In this document: piece after piece, positions 51,001-59,849 of the stretch
How positions within the stretch are numbered: the first letter of the stretch is position 1
How the letters are laid out: each line of letters opens with the position of its first letter
DNA from: RGIG7179 sp051893555
GTDB taxonomy: Bacteria > Bacillota > Clostridia > Peptostreptococcales > Anaerovoracaceae
Assembly: GCA_051893555.1 (NCBI GenBank)
Contig: JBJFHL010000086.1
Span: forward strand, 1-64,000
Length of the DNA stretch: 64,000 nt
Reading direction: 5' to 3'
The notes under the pieces: generated by a model
What the model saw: only the letters and a program-made list of their open reading frames with translations
The model's database searches: none
Told to the model about the DNA's origin: nothing
Translations under genes and position numbers: made by a program

Positions 51001-51087
51001 AAGCCTCCATTTCCGTCACATCAATGACATCCCTCCAAGGCTTACACACTCCGCTTCTCGCGTTTTTCTTCAGCTTCTGTGCCAGCC

Positions 51088-52491
51088 TTAGAATACTAAT
51101 CTTTCTTCGATGTAGGAGCGCACTTCGGATACAGGAATTCTTACCTGTTCCATGGTATCCCGGTCACGGATGGTGACACAGCCGTCTGTCTCCGTATCGA
51201 AGTCAACGCAAATGCAGAATGGAGTTCCAATTTCGTCTTCTCTTCTGTATCTCTTACCGATTGAACCCGCTGCATCATAGTCTACCATGAAGTATTTCGA
51301 AAGTTCTTCATGAATAGGCTCTGCGATTGGTGATAACTTCTTTGCGAGAGGTAACACAGCCGCCTTGAACGGAGCCAGAGCCGGGTGGAATTTCATGACC
51401 ACACGGGTATCTTCCTTGCCGTTTCCGTCGGTGAGAACCTCTTCGGTATATGCATCAACCAGGAAGGCCAGAGCAACTCTGTCCGCACCCAGTGATGGCT
51501 CGATCACATAAGGGACATACTTTTCGTTGGTTTCCGGATCATTGTAGGACAGATCCTGGCCGGAGGTGTTGATATGCTGTGTCAGATCAAAATTGGTCCG
51601 GTCAGCGATGCCCCATAATTCACCCCAGCCGAATGGGAACAGGTATTCAATGTCCGTGGTCGCGTTGCTGTAGTGAGACAGCTCTTCCTTTTCGTGGTCT
51701 CTGGTACGGATATTTTCCATATTCATACCCAGACTCTTCAGGAAGTTTACGCAGTATTCCTTCCAGTAGGCAAACCATTCCAGATCGGTACCCGGTTTAC
51801 AGAAGAATTCCAGCTCCATCTGCTCAAACTCTCTGGTACGGAATGTAAAGTTGCCCGGTGTAATCTCGTTCCGGAAGGATTTACCGATCTGCGCAATGCC
51901 GAACGGCACTTTCTTTCTGGAGGTTCTCTGCACATTCTTAAAGTTTACAAAAATACCCTGTGCAGTTTCCGGTCTTAAATAAATCTCAGACTTGGAATCT
52001 TCCGTCACACCCTGGAACGTCTTGAACATCAGATTAAACTGACGGATGCCGGTGAAATCGCTCTTACCGCATTCCGGACACGGAATACTGTTTTCCGCAA
52101 TGTAGCTTTCCAGCTTTTCATTGCTCCATCCGTCCACCGTAACGCCTTCGATTCCTTTCTGTGCATGATAGTCCTCAATCAGCTTATCAGCTCTGAATCT
52201 GGCTTTGCAGCTCTTGCAGTCAATCAGCGGATCGGCGAAGCCGCCCACATGACCGGAAGCAACCCATGTCTTCGGATTCATCAGGATGGCTGCATCCAGC
52301 CCTACATTGTATTTGGACTCCTGAACGAACTTTCTCCACCACGCCTTTTTCACGTTGTTTTTGAACTCCACGCCCAGAGGACCATAATCCCATGTATTGG
52401 CCAGGCCGCCGTATATTTCGGAACCCGGGAACACGAAGCCTCTGTTCTTGGCTAAAGCCACAATCTTATCCATCGTTACATCTTTGCTCAT
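51088..52491 (-). CDS. glyS: glycyl-tRNA synthetase, dimeric (alpha2) type
   Basis: 467 residues, class II. The motifs are GSEIYGGLANTWDYGPLGVEFKNNVK (N-terminal substrate pocket), FRNEITPGNFTFRTREFEQMELEFF (motif 2) and VIEPSLGADRVALAFL (motif 3), with a C-terminal anticodon-binding domain. A CxxC...CxxC pair (SCKARF.../CPECGKSDF) may bind zinc. This is the dimeric form found in eukaryotes and some bacteria, instead of the heterotetramer, and it is common in clostridia. No T-box leader fits the 132-nt upstream gap. (glyQS is an alternative symbol.). Confidence 0.97.
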   Translation of the reverse strand: MSKDVTMDKIVALAKNRGFVFPGSEIYGGLANTWDYGPLGVEFKNNVKKAWWRKFVQESKYNVGLDAAILMNPKTWVASGHVGGFADPLIDCKSCKARFRADKLIEDYHAQKGIEGVTVDGWSNEKLESYIAENSIPCPECGKSDFTGIRQFNLMFKTFQGVTEDSKSEIYLRPETAQGIFVNFKNVQRTSRKKVPFGIAQIGKSFRNEITPGNFTFRTREFEQMELEFFCKPGTDLEWFAYWKEYCVNFLKSLGMNMENIRTRDHEKEELSHYSNATTDIEYLFPFGWGELWGIADRTNFDLTQHINTSGQDLSYNDPETNEKYVPYVIEPSLGADRVALAFLVDAYTEEVLTDGNGKEDTRVVMKFHPALAPFKAAVLPLAKKLSPIAEPIHEELSKYFMVDYDAAGSIGKRYRREDEIGTPFCICVDFDTETDGCVTIRDRDTMEQVRIPVSEVRSYIEERLVF

Positions 52492-52623
52492 TTTTAACCT
52501 GTCTCCTGAATTATAAAATATTTTTTCGTTTTTTTGTATAGAAAACCGGAAGTCCTGTTTTCTTTTTTTATTTATTACATTTCACTTATTTTGGTAAAGT
52601 TTTCTGTAAAAATACTTAATTAA

Positions 52624-53298
52624 TTAAAGGTCGTCCTTTTCTTCCTCTTCTTCAGCTTCTTCTTCAGCCTCTTCTTCATGCAGTTTTGCTTCTGCCTGGT
52701 CCAGAAGATCTTCGATCTTGTCGCCCAGTGCTTCTGCAGCCTCTTCGATATCATCGAAGGCATCTTCTTTCTTTGCCTTGAATTCCGTAATTTTATCGGA
52801 AGCGACATCCTTAATGTTGTTATAGGCTTCCGTTCCTCTGGCCACCACATCGTCCACAACGACAGATCCTTTTTCTGCCACTTCCTTGCCGATGGCTTCT
52901 GCACGTTCGCTGATGTCGATCACAGTGCCGTCATCCTTGGTCAGCTCAATCTTGCATTTGAAACCGAAGGCCGCAATGATACCTGCAATCACACCCCACG
53001 GTGCAACAATGGCTCCGAGGATACCTGCGTTTAACGGCAGGTTCAGCAGAATATCTCCGTCACGGCTGATGGTGATCTTGGAGATGTTTCCTTTTTTCAC
53101 CAGTTCCTTGATTTTTTCCACGGTTTCGTTGGCTGCCGCGTTCACCTTTCTGGCCGGCTTTTCATCCACGGTTTCCTCGATGGCGATGATGGCGTCCACC
53201 ACGCTGCCGTCTGCTGCTTCCAGTGCATCTTTGGCTTCCTTATAGGATACGCCGGTTCTGTCCTTTACCAGTTCGATCTTTTCCAGTGTAATTTCCAT
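52624..53298 (-). CDS. DUF4342 protein with UBA-like N-terminus and acidic coiled tail
   Basis: 224 residues. Residues 1-45 are a UBA/TS-N-like three-helix module (KIELVKDRTGVSYKEAKDALEAADGSVVDAIIAIEE), like that of elongation factor Ts. Residues about 60-130 are the DUF4342 core with a hydrophobic hairpin (LLNLPLNAGILGAIVAPWGVIAGIIAAFGF) that may sit in the membrane. The rest is a long charged helix ending in a run of Glu residues. Function unknown. The start follows AAGGAGG. It lies 12 nt downstream of recO and may be part of the same transcript. Confidence 0.85.
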   Translation of the reverse strand: MEITLEKIELVKDRTGVSYKEAKDALEAADGSVVDAIIAIEETVDEKPARKVNAAANETVEKIKELVKKGNISKITISRDGDILLNLPLNAGILGAIVAPWGVIAGIIAAFGFKCKIELTKDDGTVIDISERAEAIGKEVAEKGSVVVDDVVARGTEAYNNIKDVASDKITEFKAKKEDAFDDIEEAAEALGDKIEDLLDQAEAKLHEEEAEEEAEEEEEKDDL

Positions 53299-53310
53299 GG
53301 TTTACCTCCT

Positions 53311-54087
53311 TTAAACAAATGACTTCAGGTCTTCCGTGAAAAACCCTTCGCTTTTCAGTTCTTTCACATCCAGATGATATGCCAGATACTGCCGCAGAAT
53401 GTGCTGCAGCTTCTCCAGCGTGTTTTCCTCCAGCGCCAGCCTGCGGAAGTCCGAAAGCGGGTGCTTCTGAAAATACTTTAATATATCTACTATACCAAAA
53501 TTTATCTCATAAATCAACGCTCTGCCGTTTTCTTTTCGAAGCTGCTGTCCGCAGGTATCGCACAGCATCCCGCCTTCCTCCACCGAAAACAGTTGCAGAT
53601 GTTCCGAACCGCTGCATCCGCAGGCCGTACACTGATCCAGGCAGGGCATGGTTCCCAGAATATCCAACGCCTTGACCATATAGGCCATGACCAGGGTTCC
53701 ATGCTTTTTTTTCCGTTGCTCCATCTCCTCCAGGAAGTCCAGCAGCAGCTGGTAAAGCCGCGGCTGCGGCAGTTCCTCCGGAAGCAGCTTCTCCGTCAGC
53801 TCCAGCACATAGCTGGCCGCCATATACTTGTCCAGGTCTTCCCCGATCCGGTAAAAGCTCTGCAGCACCTGACCGCTGTTCAGATTATAACTTTCCCGGC
53901 CCTTGAACAGCTCGTACCTGCCGTTGGTAAAGGGCCGCACCGCCAGTGCGGACTTGTTCTTACCGCCCTCGTTGATGCTGGTTCCCACGTTGATCTTGCC
54001 GAATTTCCGGGAAAACAGCAGGATCATCCGCCGCCCCCCTACCGTACGCACCTGCCGCAGCACGATGCCTTCTGTATCGGTAATCAT
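53311..54087 (-). CDS. recO: DNA repair protein RecO
   Basis: 258 residues. It has an N-terminal OB fold (ITDTEGIVLRQVRTVGGRRMILLFSRKFGKINV), a helical domain and a four-Cys zinc module (CTACGCSGSEH...MLCDTCGQQ). It loads RecA on SSB-coated DNA together with RecR. It begins 2 nt after era, so the two are in one operon, an arrangement shared with many Firmicutes. Confidence 0.96.
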   Translation of the reverse strand: MITDTEGIVLRQVRTVGGRRMILLFSRKFGKINVGTSINEGGKNKSALAVRPFTNGRYELFKGRESYNLNSGQVLQSFYRIGEDLDKYMAASYVLELTEKLLPEELPQPRLYQLLLDFLEEMEQRKKKHGTLVMAYMVKALDILGTMPCLDQCTACGCSGSEHLQLFSVEEGGMLCDTCGQQLRKENGRALIYEINFGIVDILKYFQKHPLSDFRRLALEENTLEKLQHILRQYLAYHLDVKELKSEGFFTEDLKSFV

Positions 54088-54089
54088 GA

Positions 54090-54989
54090 CTACAGATCCT
54101 TATAGCCGAAGTTCGACAAGGCAAAGTCGGAGTCTCTCCAGTTTTCCTTTACCTTGACCCAGAGCTGAAGATAGACCTTCGTGCCCAGCAGAGCCTCAAT
54201 CTCCAGGCGGGCGCTCTTGCCGATGCCCTTCAGCTTCTTGCCTTCCTTCCCGATGATGATACCCTTATGGGATTTCCGCTCACAATAGATCACTGCACCG
54301 ATGCGGGTGATGTCCACATCCTCTTCATAGCTTTCGATTTCCACGGCCACACCATGGGGCACTTCGTCTTCCAGATACATAAGTACCTTTTCCCGGATGA
54401 TTTCACTGACGATGAACCGTTCCGGATGGTCTGTAATCATGTCGGAAGGGAAATACATCGGTCCCTCTTCCAGGAAATCCTCGATGCGGGAAAGCAGCGC
54501 AGGGACATTCTTTCCCTCCAGCGCCGAGATCCCGAACACCCCGTCAAAAACGCCCATGGCCTCATACGCCTCGAACATCCCCCGGAACACCGCAGGGTCC
54601 ATCTTGTCGATTTTGTTGATCACCAGAAGCTTCGGTGTCGGAATATCCCGGATCAGATCGAGAATGTATCTGTCTCCCGGTCCCTTCTCCAGCGGACTGT
54701 CCACCAGGAACAGGATGACTTCCACCTCCTTGAAGGTGTTCAGCGCAGAATCCGTCATGAAATTTCCCAGCTTGGTCCGCGGTTTATGAATGCCCGGTGT
54801 ATCGATGAAGACCATCTGGCAGCCTTCCCGGTCCGGGGCATCTTCCCGGGTGTAAATTCCCCGGATGGTGTTTCTGGTGGTCTGCGGCTTATTGGAAGTG
54901 ATGGCGATCTTCTCTCCCAGCACCGCGTTCAGTAAGGTGGACTTGCCTACATTCGGCCGTCCGATAATTCCGATAAATCCTGTTTTCAA
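54090..54989 (-). CDS. era: GTPase Era, TTG start
   Basis: 299 residues, usual length. G1 GRPNVGKSTLLNAVLG, G3 DTPGIHKPR and G4 NKID form the GTPase domain. The KH domain (about 205-299) includes YCERKSHKGIIIGKEGKKLKGIGKSAR. Era binds the 3' end of 16S rRNA during 30S assembly. The start is TTG, with GGAGGG nine bases upstream, and it overlaps the cdd stop codon by 4 nt (TTGA). Confidence 0.97.
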   Translation of the reverse strand: MKTGFIGIIGRPNVGKSTLLNAVLGEKIAITSNKPQTTRNTIRGIYTREDAPDREGCQMVFIDTPGIHKPRTKLGNFMTDSALNTFKEVEVILFLVDSPLEKGPGDRYILDLIRDIPTPKLLVINKIDKMDPAVFRGMFEAYEAMGVFDGVFGISALEGKNVPALLSRIEDFLEEGPMYFPSDMITDHPERFIVSEIIREKVLMYLEDEVPHGVAVEIESYEEDVDITRIGAVIYCERKSHKGIIIGKEGKKLKGIGKSARLEIEALLGTKVYLQLWVKVKENWRDSDFALSNFGYKDL

Positions 54990-55366
54990 AGTCTGAATCC
55001 CTCCGGCAGTATTTCTTCCATGGTATAGACCCGCAGGGAGTCTTCATCGTTTCCTGTAATGATTTTAAAGTCATCCTCGCAGAATTCCTTCATGAACTGG
55101 CGGCAGATTCCGCACGGCCATGCTTCTCCGTCAGACGAAACCACCGCGATGGCCTCAAACTCTGTGCAGCCTTCCGAAATGGCCTTGACGAAAGCGGTCC
55201 GCTCTGCGCAGATGGTTCCTCCGAACGAGGAATTCTCCACATTGACGCCGGTATATACCTTCCCGTCCTTTCCCAGCAGGGCGGCGCCTACCTTGAATTT
55301 GGAAAACGGCGCATAGGCCAGCGGAATCATTTCCACGGCCTGTCTGTAAAGTTCCCTGTACTTCAT
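54986..55366 (-). CDS. cdd: cytidine deaminase
   Basis: 126 residues. The zinc site is formed by CAERTAF (Cys plus catalytic Glu) and PCGICRQFM (two Cys); ENSSFGGTI precedes it. It deaminates cytidine and deoxycytidine for salvage. The location between ybeY and era is common in Firmicutes. Confidence 0.96.
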   Translation of the reverse strand: MKYRELYRQAVEMIPLAYAPFSKFKVGAALLGKDGKVYTGVNVENSSFGGTICAERTAFVKAISEGCTEFEAIAVVSSDGEAWPCGICRQFMKEFCEDDFKIITGNDEDSLRVYTMEEILPEGFRL

Positions 55367-55367
55367 C

Positions 55368-55829
55368 TCAATTTTCCTCCCTTTTTAATCCGATCCGTTC
55401 CATGACCTCCTCTTCCCGGCAGCGCATGATCCGTTTCTCATCCTCCTCCATATGGTCGTAGCCCAGCAAGTGGAGCACGCTGTGCACAAACAGATAGATG
55501 ATCTCCCTTTCAAAGGAATGGCCGAACTCCTCTGCCTGCTCCCTCGCCCGGTCGCTGCAGATGACCACATCCCCCAGCATGATTTCCCCTTCCTCCGGCA
55601 GATCGTCCAGATCATCAAACTGCGGGAAGCTCAGCACATCCGTCGGGCTATCCACCTGTCGATACTCCCGGTTCAGGTCATGAATCTCCTCCAGGGAAAC
55701 GAAGGTAACGCTGATCTCACTCCGCTCCGTATCAATCTGCTCTGCATCCAGGCAGTATTCTGCCGCCTGCAGCATGGTGTCCAGAATTTCCTGTGTGACA
55801 GCCTGTCCCTCTTCAAAATATATTTTCAT
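55368..55829 (-). CDS. ybeY: endoribonuclease YbeY
   Basis: 153 residues. The metal-binding signature HSVLHLLGYDH (His-x3-His-x5-His) is near residue 118, and SPTDVLSFPQFD precedes it. YbeY takes part in 16S rRNA maturation and ribosome quality control. The ATG at 55829 has GGAG upstream; an in-frame start at 55874 overlaps phoH and lacks a site. It lies 28 nt after phoH. Confidence 0.95.
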   Translation of the reverse strand: MKIYFEEGQAVTQEILDTMLQAAEYCLDAEQIDTERSEISVTFVSLEEIHDLNREYRQVDSPTDVLSFPQFDDLDDLPEEGEIMLGDVVICSDRAREQAEEFGHSFEREIIYLFVHSVLHLLGYDHMEEDEKRIMRCREEEVMERIGLKREEN

Positions 55830-55857
55830 GGCATCTTCTCCTCGTCTTACTGTATCT

Positions 55858-56823
55858 TTATTCCTGCAGTTCATCCGGATATTTTTTATAATACTGATCG
55901 TAGGCGTTGATGATCTTCTTCACCAGCTCGTGCCGCACCACGTCCACGTCCTTCAGGTAGCAGAAGTCGATATCCTGCACGTTTTTCAGCACCCGTATGG
56001 CTTCCACCAGTCCGGACTTTTTCCCCTTCGGCAGGTCGATCTGGGTCACGTCGCCGGTAACCACCACCTTGGAACCGAAGCCCATACGGGTCAGGAACAT
56101 CTTCATCTGCTCCCGGGTGGTATTCTGCGCCTCGTCCAGAATAATGAAGGAGTTGTCCAGTGTCCGTCCGCGCATGTATGCCAGAGGCACCACCTCTATG
56201 ACTTCCTTTTCCTTCAGCCGCAGCGCCGCGTCTCTGCCCAGCACATCGTACAGTGCATCATAGAGCGGCCGCAGGTACGGATCCACCTTGTCCTGCAGAT
56301 CTCCCGGAAGAAAACCCAGCCGCTCCCCGGCTTCCACCGCAGGCCGGGCCAGAATGATCTTCTGCACCTCTTTATTCTTGTAGGCATTGATGGCCATGGC
56401 CACGGCAATATACGTCTTCCCCGTTCCTGCCGGACCTACGCCGAAAACGATATCCTTCTTTCGGATACTGTTGACGTAATTCTTCTGACCCACGGTTTTC
56501 GGCTTCAGCGGTTTCCCCTTGTGGGTGAAGCAGATCACATCCTTGCTCACATTGCTCTCACTGTAGGAAAGGCCCTCCTGCTGCAGCCCGATGATATAGG
56601 ACACCTTCTGCGTATCCAGCGGTTCTCCTTTTTCCAGCACTGCAGTCAGTTCCCGGAGGATGCCCTCCGCCGTATCCAGATCCTCCCCCTTGAGGATCAG
56701 GCCGTCATCCCGCTGAAAAATATCCACCCCCGTGGCTTCCCGGATCCGTGTCAGGTTACTGTCCAGATTTCCGAACAGTTCCGTCCGGTCGATGGTCTGT
56801 GGTATCTGTATCTGTCTCTCCAA
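55858..56823 (-). CDS. phoH: PhoH-family ATPase, TTG start
   Basis: 321 residues. Walker A (GVGPAGTGKTYIAVAMAIN) is near residue 138, Walker B (SFIILDEAQNTT) near 220, and a GDVTQIDLP motif near 255. The N-terminal KH-like part contains SYIIGLQQEGLSYSE. PhoH proteins are RNA-linked ATPases, usually adjacent to ybeY. I chose the TTG at 56823 because AGGAGG is 6 nt upstream; another TTG at 56847 has no site. The 5' end overlaps yqfD by 68 nt. Confidence 0.94.
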   Translation of the reverse strand: MERQIQIPQTIDRTELFGNLDSNLTRIREATGVDIFQRDDGLILKGEDLDTAEGILRELTAVLEKGEPLDTQKVSYIIGLQQEGLSYSESNVSKDVICFTHKGKPLKPKTVGQKNYVNSIRKKDIVFGVGPAGTGKTYIAVAMAINAYKNKEVQKIILARPAVEAGERLGFLPGDLQDKVDPYLRPLYDALYDVLGRDAALRLKEKEVIEVVPLAYMRGRTLDNSFIILDEAQNTTREQMKMFLTRMGFGSKVVVTGDVTQIDLPKGKKSGLVEAIRVLKNVQDIDFCYLKDVDVVRHELVKKIINAYDQYYKKYPDELQE

Positions 56824-57889
56824 TCGCTGCCTCCTGCTTGATTCCAATTTCCTGGCGTACTTCCAATAAGACGCTCACTTCTATTATATTTCCGCTGCGG
56901 GAAAATTTCAAACTTTTATTTTGAATTTCCGCCTTTTCCGGTAAATTTTCTGCCGTCCAGAGGCGAATCTGCTGCTCTGCACGTCTTTTTGCCTCTTCTT
57001 CGGTCTTTTCCACCCGGTCTGCCACCGTTTTCCCGTCGGATGATTTCTCGCCGAAATGATACCTCTCCTGATAAAAGGTCATGTGATACGGTACCTTCGC
57101 CCAGACTTCGCCCTCCGCATTGACAAAATAGATTCGCCCGCCTTCGCTCTCTTCGTCGAAGGTTGTCGGCTGGATCGGGATACTTCCCGTTATGAGAATC
57201 TGCCCTTTTTTCACGTAATCTCCCGGTTCAGCCAGTGCCAGCCCGTAATATGGATAAATGGTATCGATGTAGCCGGAATGACTGGCCACAATATTGGTAT
57301 ACACCTGCCGCTTTGTTCTCTCTTTCTCTTCTTTCTGATACAGATCATGGTCGGTTTCCGACAGGTTCAGCCACACCTTCTGCCCCCGGTAAACCAGTTG
57401 TACCCAGGTCACCTGGGGAAAGGCGTCGTAAATCGCCTGTTCTGTCCCTTCCCAGTCGATGTCCGGTCGGAAGGCTCCTTTGTAAATTCCCTTTTCGGCA
57501 AGACAGGCGAGAAGTGCCTCCTCCGGAATTCCACGGTATCCGCTGACTTCGATGCTCCGTATGAAAAAGGACTGGAAAACGACGAAAGTTGCCGCAAGCA
57601 GCACCCCCAGAACGAAAGCCGGACGGGCGAGAATGGATTTTGCGCCGGGGACAGGCCCCCGCTGCTGCAGTACCGTGATGCGGTACGCAGATTTTCCCAG
57701 TTTCTGCAGCTTCCGAAGGTCGGCCCGGCTGATCCAGCAGGTCAGTTCGGTCTCACCCTTCATGCGGACTGATCTCAGCTCCAGTCCCGCTTTCATGGCC
57801 CGGTCCAGCAGACGATCCAGACGAAAGCCCTCAATTTTCACGAAGATCCGATGGCTGTAAAAACTCAGCCTTCTCGATGGTTCCCCCAA
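56756..57889 (-). CDS. yqfD: sporulation protein YqfD
   Basis: About 377 residues. It starts with a short basic segment (RRLSFYSHRIFVKIEGFRLDRLL), has a single membrane helix at about 100-120 (FVLGVLLAATFVVFQSFF) and then an extracellular part with the family segments EVSGYRGIPEEALLACLAEKGIYKG and PGDYVKKGQILITGSIP. YqfD is required for sporulation stage IV in Bacillus. The TTG at 57889 has GGGGAGG 7 nt upstream; the ATG at 57907 is the alternative. It overlaps yqfC by 59 nt and phoH by 68 nt, unusually long overlaps. Confidence 0.9.
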   Translation of the reverse strand: MGEPSRRLSFYSHRIFVKIEGFRLDRLLDRAMKAGLELRSVRMKGETELTCWISRADLRKLQKLGKSAYRITVLQQRGPVPGAKSILARPAFVLGVLLAATFVVFQSFFIRSIEVSGYRGIPEEALLACLAEKGIYKGAFRPDIDWEGTEQAIYDAFPQVTWVQLVYRGQKVWLNLSETDHDLYQKEEKERTKRQVYTNIVASHSGYIDTIYPYYGLALAEPGDYVKKGQILITGSIPIQPTTFDEESEGGRIYFVNAEGEVWAKVPYHMTFYQERYHFGEKSSDGKTVADRVEKTEEEAKRRAEQQIRLWTAENLPEKAEIQNKSLKFSRSGNIIEVSVLLEVRQEIGIKQEAAIGETDTDTTDHRPDGTVRKSGQ

Positions 57890-58130
57890 TGAGCAACCTC
57901 CCCTCATAGATTTCCCGGATGACCAGGTTCCTGCCGCGGATGGTGGTATACATCTGCGTTAGGACTTTCTGCGGTGCTTTCACATGCTTCAGTCCATGGC
58001 TGACGGTAATGGCCTGTTCGCTGAGCATGACGATACCCGCCACATTTTCCAGCAGTACCATATCATCGGTTACCACCACGCGGGGGCGGGTAAAATCCAG
58101 ATCCCGGCTGATTTCTTCTCCAATCTTCAT
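57831..58130 (-). CDS. yqfC: sporulation protein YqfC
   Basis: 99 residues, YabP/YqfC family. The core (VVVTDDMVLLENVAGIVMLSEQAITVSHG...TIRGRNLVIREIYEGRLLIGGTIEKAEF) is characteristic. It is first in the yqfC-yqfD-phoH-ybeY-cdd-era-recO order that is conserved in spore formers. The ATG at 58130 has GGTGG upstream; a TTG directly before it is also in frame. Confidence 0.92.
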   Translation of the reverse strand: MKIGEEISRDLDFTRPRVVVTDDMVLLENVAGIVMLSEQAITVSHGLKHVKAPQKVLTQMYTTIRGRNLVIREIYEGRLLIGGTIEKAEFLQPSDLREN

Positions 58131-58193
58131 CAAGCGCCACCGTCCTTCCTCCTGTCAGTGTATTCGTTCTGTCTGCAGGTTATGCGTTTTTTC

Positions 58194-58222
58194 TTGACAA
58201 CACGGGGATGCGGCTGTATATT
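58194..58222 (+). promoter_or_regulatory. promoter of the uracil permease gene
   Basis: TTGACA (58194-58199) and TATATT (58217-58222), exact 17-bp spacer. A 50-nt leader follows, too short for a PyrR attenuator. Confidence 0.75.
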
Positions 58223-58280
58223 TATACTTGGTTTAAATAATCATTCATGCAATTATATCATCATATCAAAGGAGGAAATC

Positions 58281-59588
58281 ATGCAAAATCACGAACCGAT
58301 TCTCGATGTACGTACGCTGGGTGTGGGCAAGACCGTCATTCTTGGTCTGCAGCACACCTTCGCCATGTTTGGCGCCACCGTCCTGGTCCCGATCCTGACC
58401 GGACTTCCCATTTCCACCACGCTGCTGTTCGCAGGACTTGGAACGCTCCTGTTCCATCTGCTGACGAAAGGGCAGGTTCCTGCGTTTCTGGGATCATCCT
58501 TCGCCTTTCTCGGCGGATATGCCGCAGTGGCACCGCTGCTGGAGGATGGGTCTCCCAACAAGGAAATGCTTCCGTATGCCTGCGGCGGCGTGTTCTGTGC
58601 CGGCCTGGTCTATCTGATCCTGTCTGCACTGATCAAGGGCTTCGGTGCCAGAAAGGTGATGCGTTTCTTTCCTCCGGTGGTGACCGGTCCCATCATCATC
58701 GCCATCGGTCTGATTCTGGCACCTTCTGCCATCAATAACTGCGCCACCAACTGGCCTGTGGCCATCATCGCTCTGCTCACCGTCATCATCTTCAATATCT
58801 GGGGACGGGGCATGTCGAAAATCGTTCCGATCCTGCTGGGTATCATCGTATCTTATATCGCTGCACTGCTCATGGGTGAGGTCAGCTTCGAAGGCATCGG
58901 GGAAGAAGCCATCCTGGGTCTCCCGCCGATTACTCTTATGAAATTCGATATCAGCGCCATCATCACCATCATGCCGCTGGCTCTGGCTACCATGATGGAA
59001 CACATCGGCGACATTTCCGCCATTGGTGCCACCACCGGAAAGAACTACATCGCAGAACCGGGTCTGCACCGCACCCTGCTGGGCGACGGTCTGGCTACCT
59101 GTCTGGCGGCTGCCTTCGGTGCACCGGCCAACACCACCTACGGGGAAAACACCGGTGTTCTGGCCCTGACCAAGGTCTATGACCCGCGCATCATGCGGAT
59201 TGCGGCAGTCTTTGCCATCATTCTTTCCTGTGTGCCGAAGATTGCCTTCGTCATTGAAAGCATTCCGACCGCCACCATCGGCGGTATCTCCTTCATCCTG
59301 TACGGCATGATCTCCGCCATCGGTATCCGCAATGTGGTGGAAAACCACGTGGACTTCACCAGAAGCCGCAACACCATCATCGCAGCCCTGATTCTGGTCT
59401 GCGCCCTGGGCTTCAACTCCATCGGCGGCATCTCCTTCACCGTGGCAGGCACCACCATTTCCCTGTCCGGTCTGGCCATCGCCTCTCTGGTGGGCATCAT
59501 CGCCAATGCTGTCCTGCCGGGCAACGAATATGTCTTCCCGGAAGATGTGAAGGATAACAACGACAAGTTCCAGACGTATAAGCTGTAA
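58281..59588 (+). CDS. uraA: uracil permease (NCS2 family, UraA-like)
   Basis: 435 residues with about 14 membrane helices. UraA/PyrP-type motifs are GLQHTFAMFGATVLVPILTGL at the start, PPVVTGPIIIAIGLILAP, ATMMEHIGDISAIGATTGKN (substrate-binding Glu/His region) and FGAPANTTYGENTGVLALTKVYD. It brings uracil in by proton symport. The start follows AAAGGAGG. It could feed PyrR-linked salvage, but it has its own promoter and terminator. Confidence 0.94.
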   Translation: MQNHEPILDVRTLGVGKTVILGLQHTFAMFGATVLVPILTGLPISTTLLFAGLGTLLFHLLTKGQVPAFLGSSFAFLGGYAAVAPLLEDGSPNKEMLPYACGGVFCAGLVYLILSALIKGFGARKVMRFFPPVVTGPIIIAIGLILAPSAINNCATNWPVAIIALLTVIIFNIWGRGMSKIVPILLGIIVSYIAALLMGEVSFEGIGEEAILGLPPITLMKFDISAIITIMPLALATMMEHIGDISAIGATTGKNYIAEPGLHRTLLGDGLATCLAAAFGAPANTTYGENTGVLALTKVYDPRIMRIAAVFAIILSCVPKIAFVIESIPTATIGGISFILYGMISAIGIRNVVENHVDFTRSRNTIIAALILVCALGFNSIGGISFTVAGTTISLSGLAIASLVGIIANAVLPGNEYVFPEDVKDNNDKFQTYKL

Positions 59589-59660
59589 AGGGCAATCAAA
59601 AGAATAAAAAGAAGGGATATTTCCTTTGGCAATGCCAGATAAGGAAGTTTTTATGCAGGG

Positions 59661-59700
59661 TACGGTGTAACTCAGTAAAATGGTTTACACCGTATTGCTT
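59661..59700 (+). terminator. probable terminator of uraA
   Basis: Perfect 10-bp stem TACGGTGTAA (59661-59670) / TTACACCGTA (59685-59694), then TTGCTTTT. Confidence 0.65.
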
Positions 59701-59808
59701 TTGAAGTTGACGGAAGCGGCGATATTTTCACTTAGTATATCGCAGGACATATGTTTGACAATGCTTTTTGAATATTTTTTTCGGCGAGTGGAAATAATAT
59801 TTTTTCAA

Positions 59809-59841
59809 CAAAAAAGGCAAAGAGAAATGTATCTCCCTGCC
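59809..59841 (-). terminator. intrinsic terminator of the heptad-repeat protein gene
   Basis: GGCAGGGAGA / TCTCTTTGCC on the minus strand (59816-59841), including wobble pairs, followed by six T residues. Confidence 0.65.
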
Positions 59842-59849
59842 GTCATACA

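Noticed and set aside
58223..58280. PyrR attenuator before the uracil permease gene
   Set aside because: The 58-nt leader has no room for the anti-antiterminator, antiterminator and terminator set.
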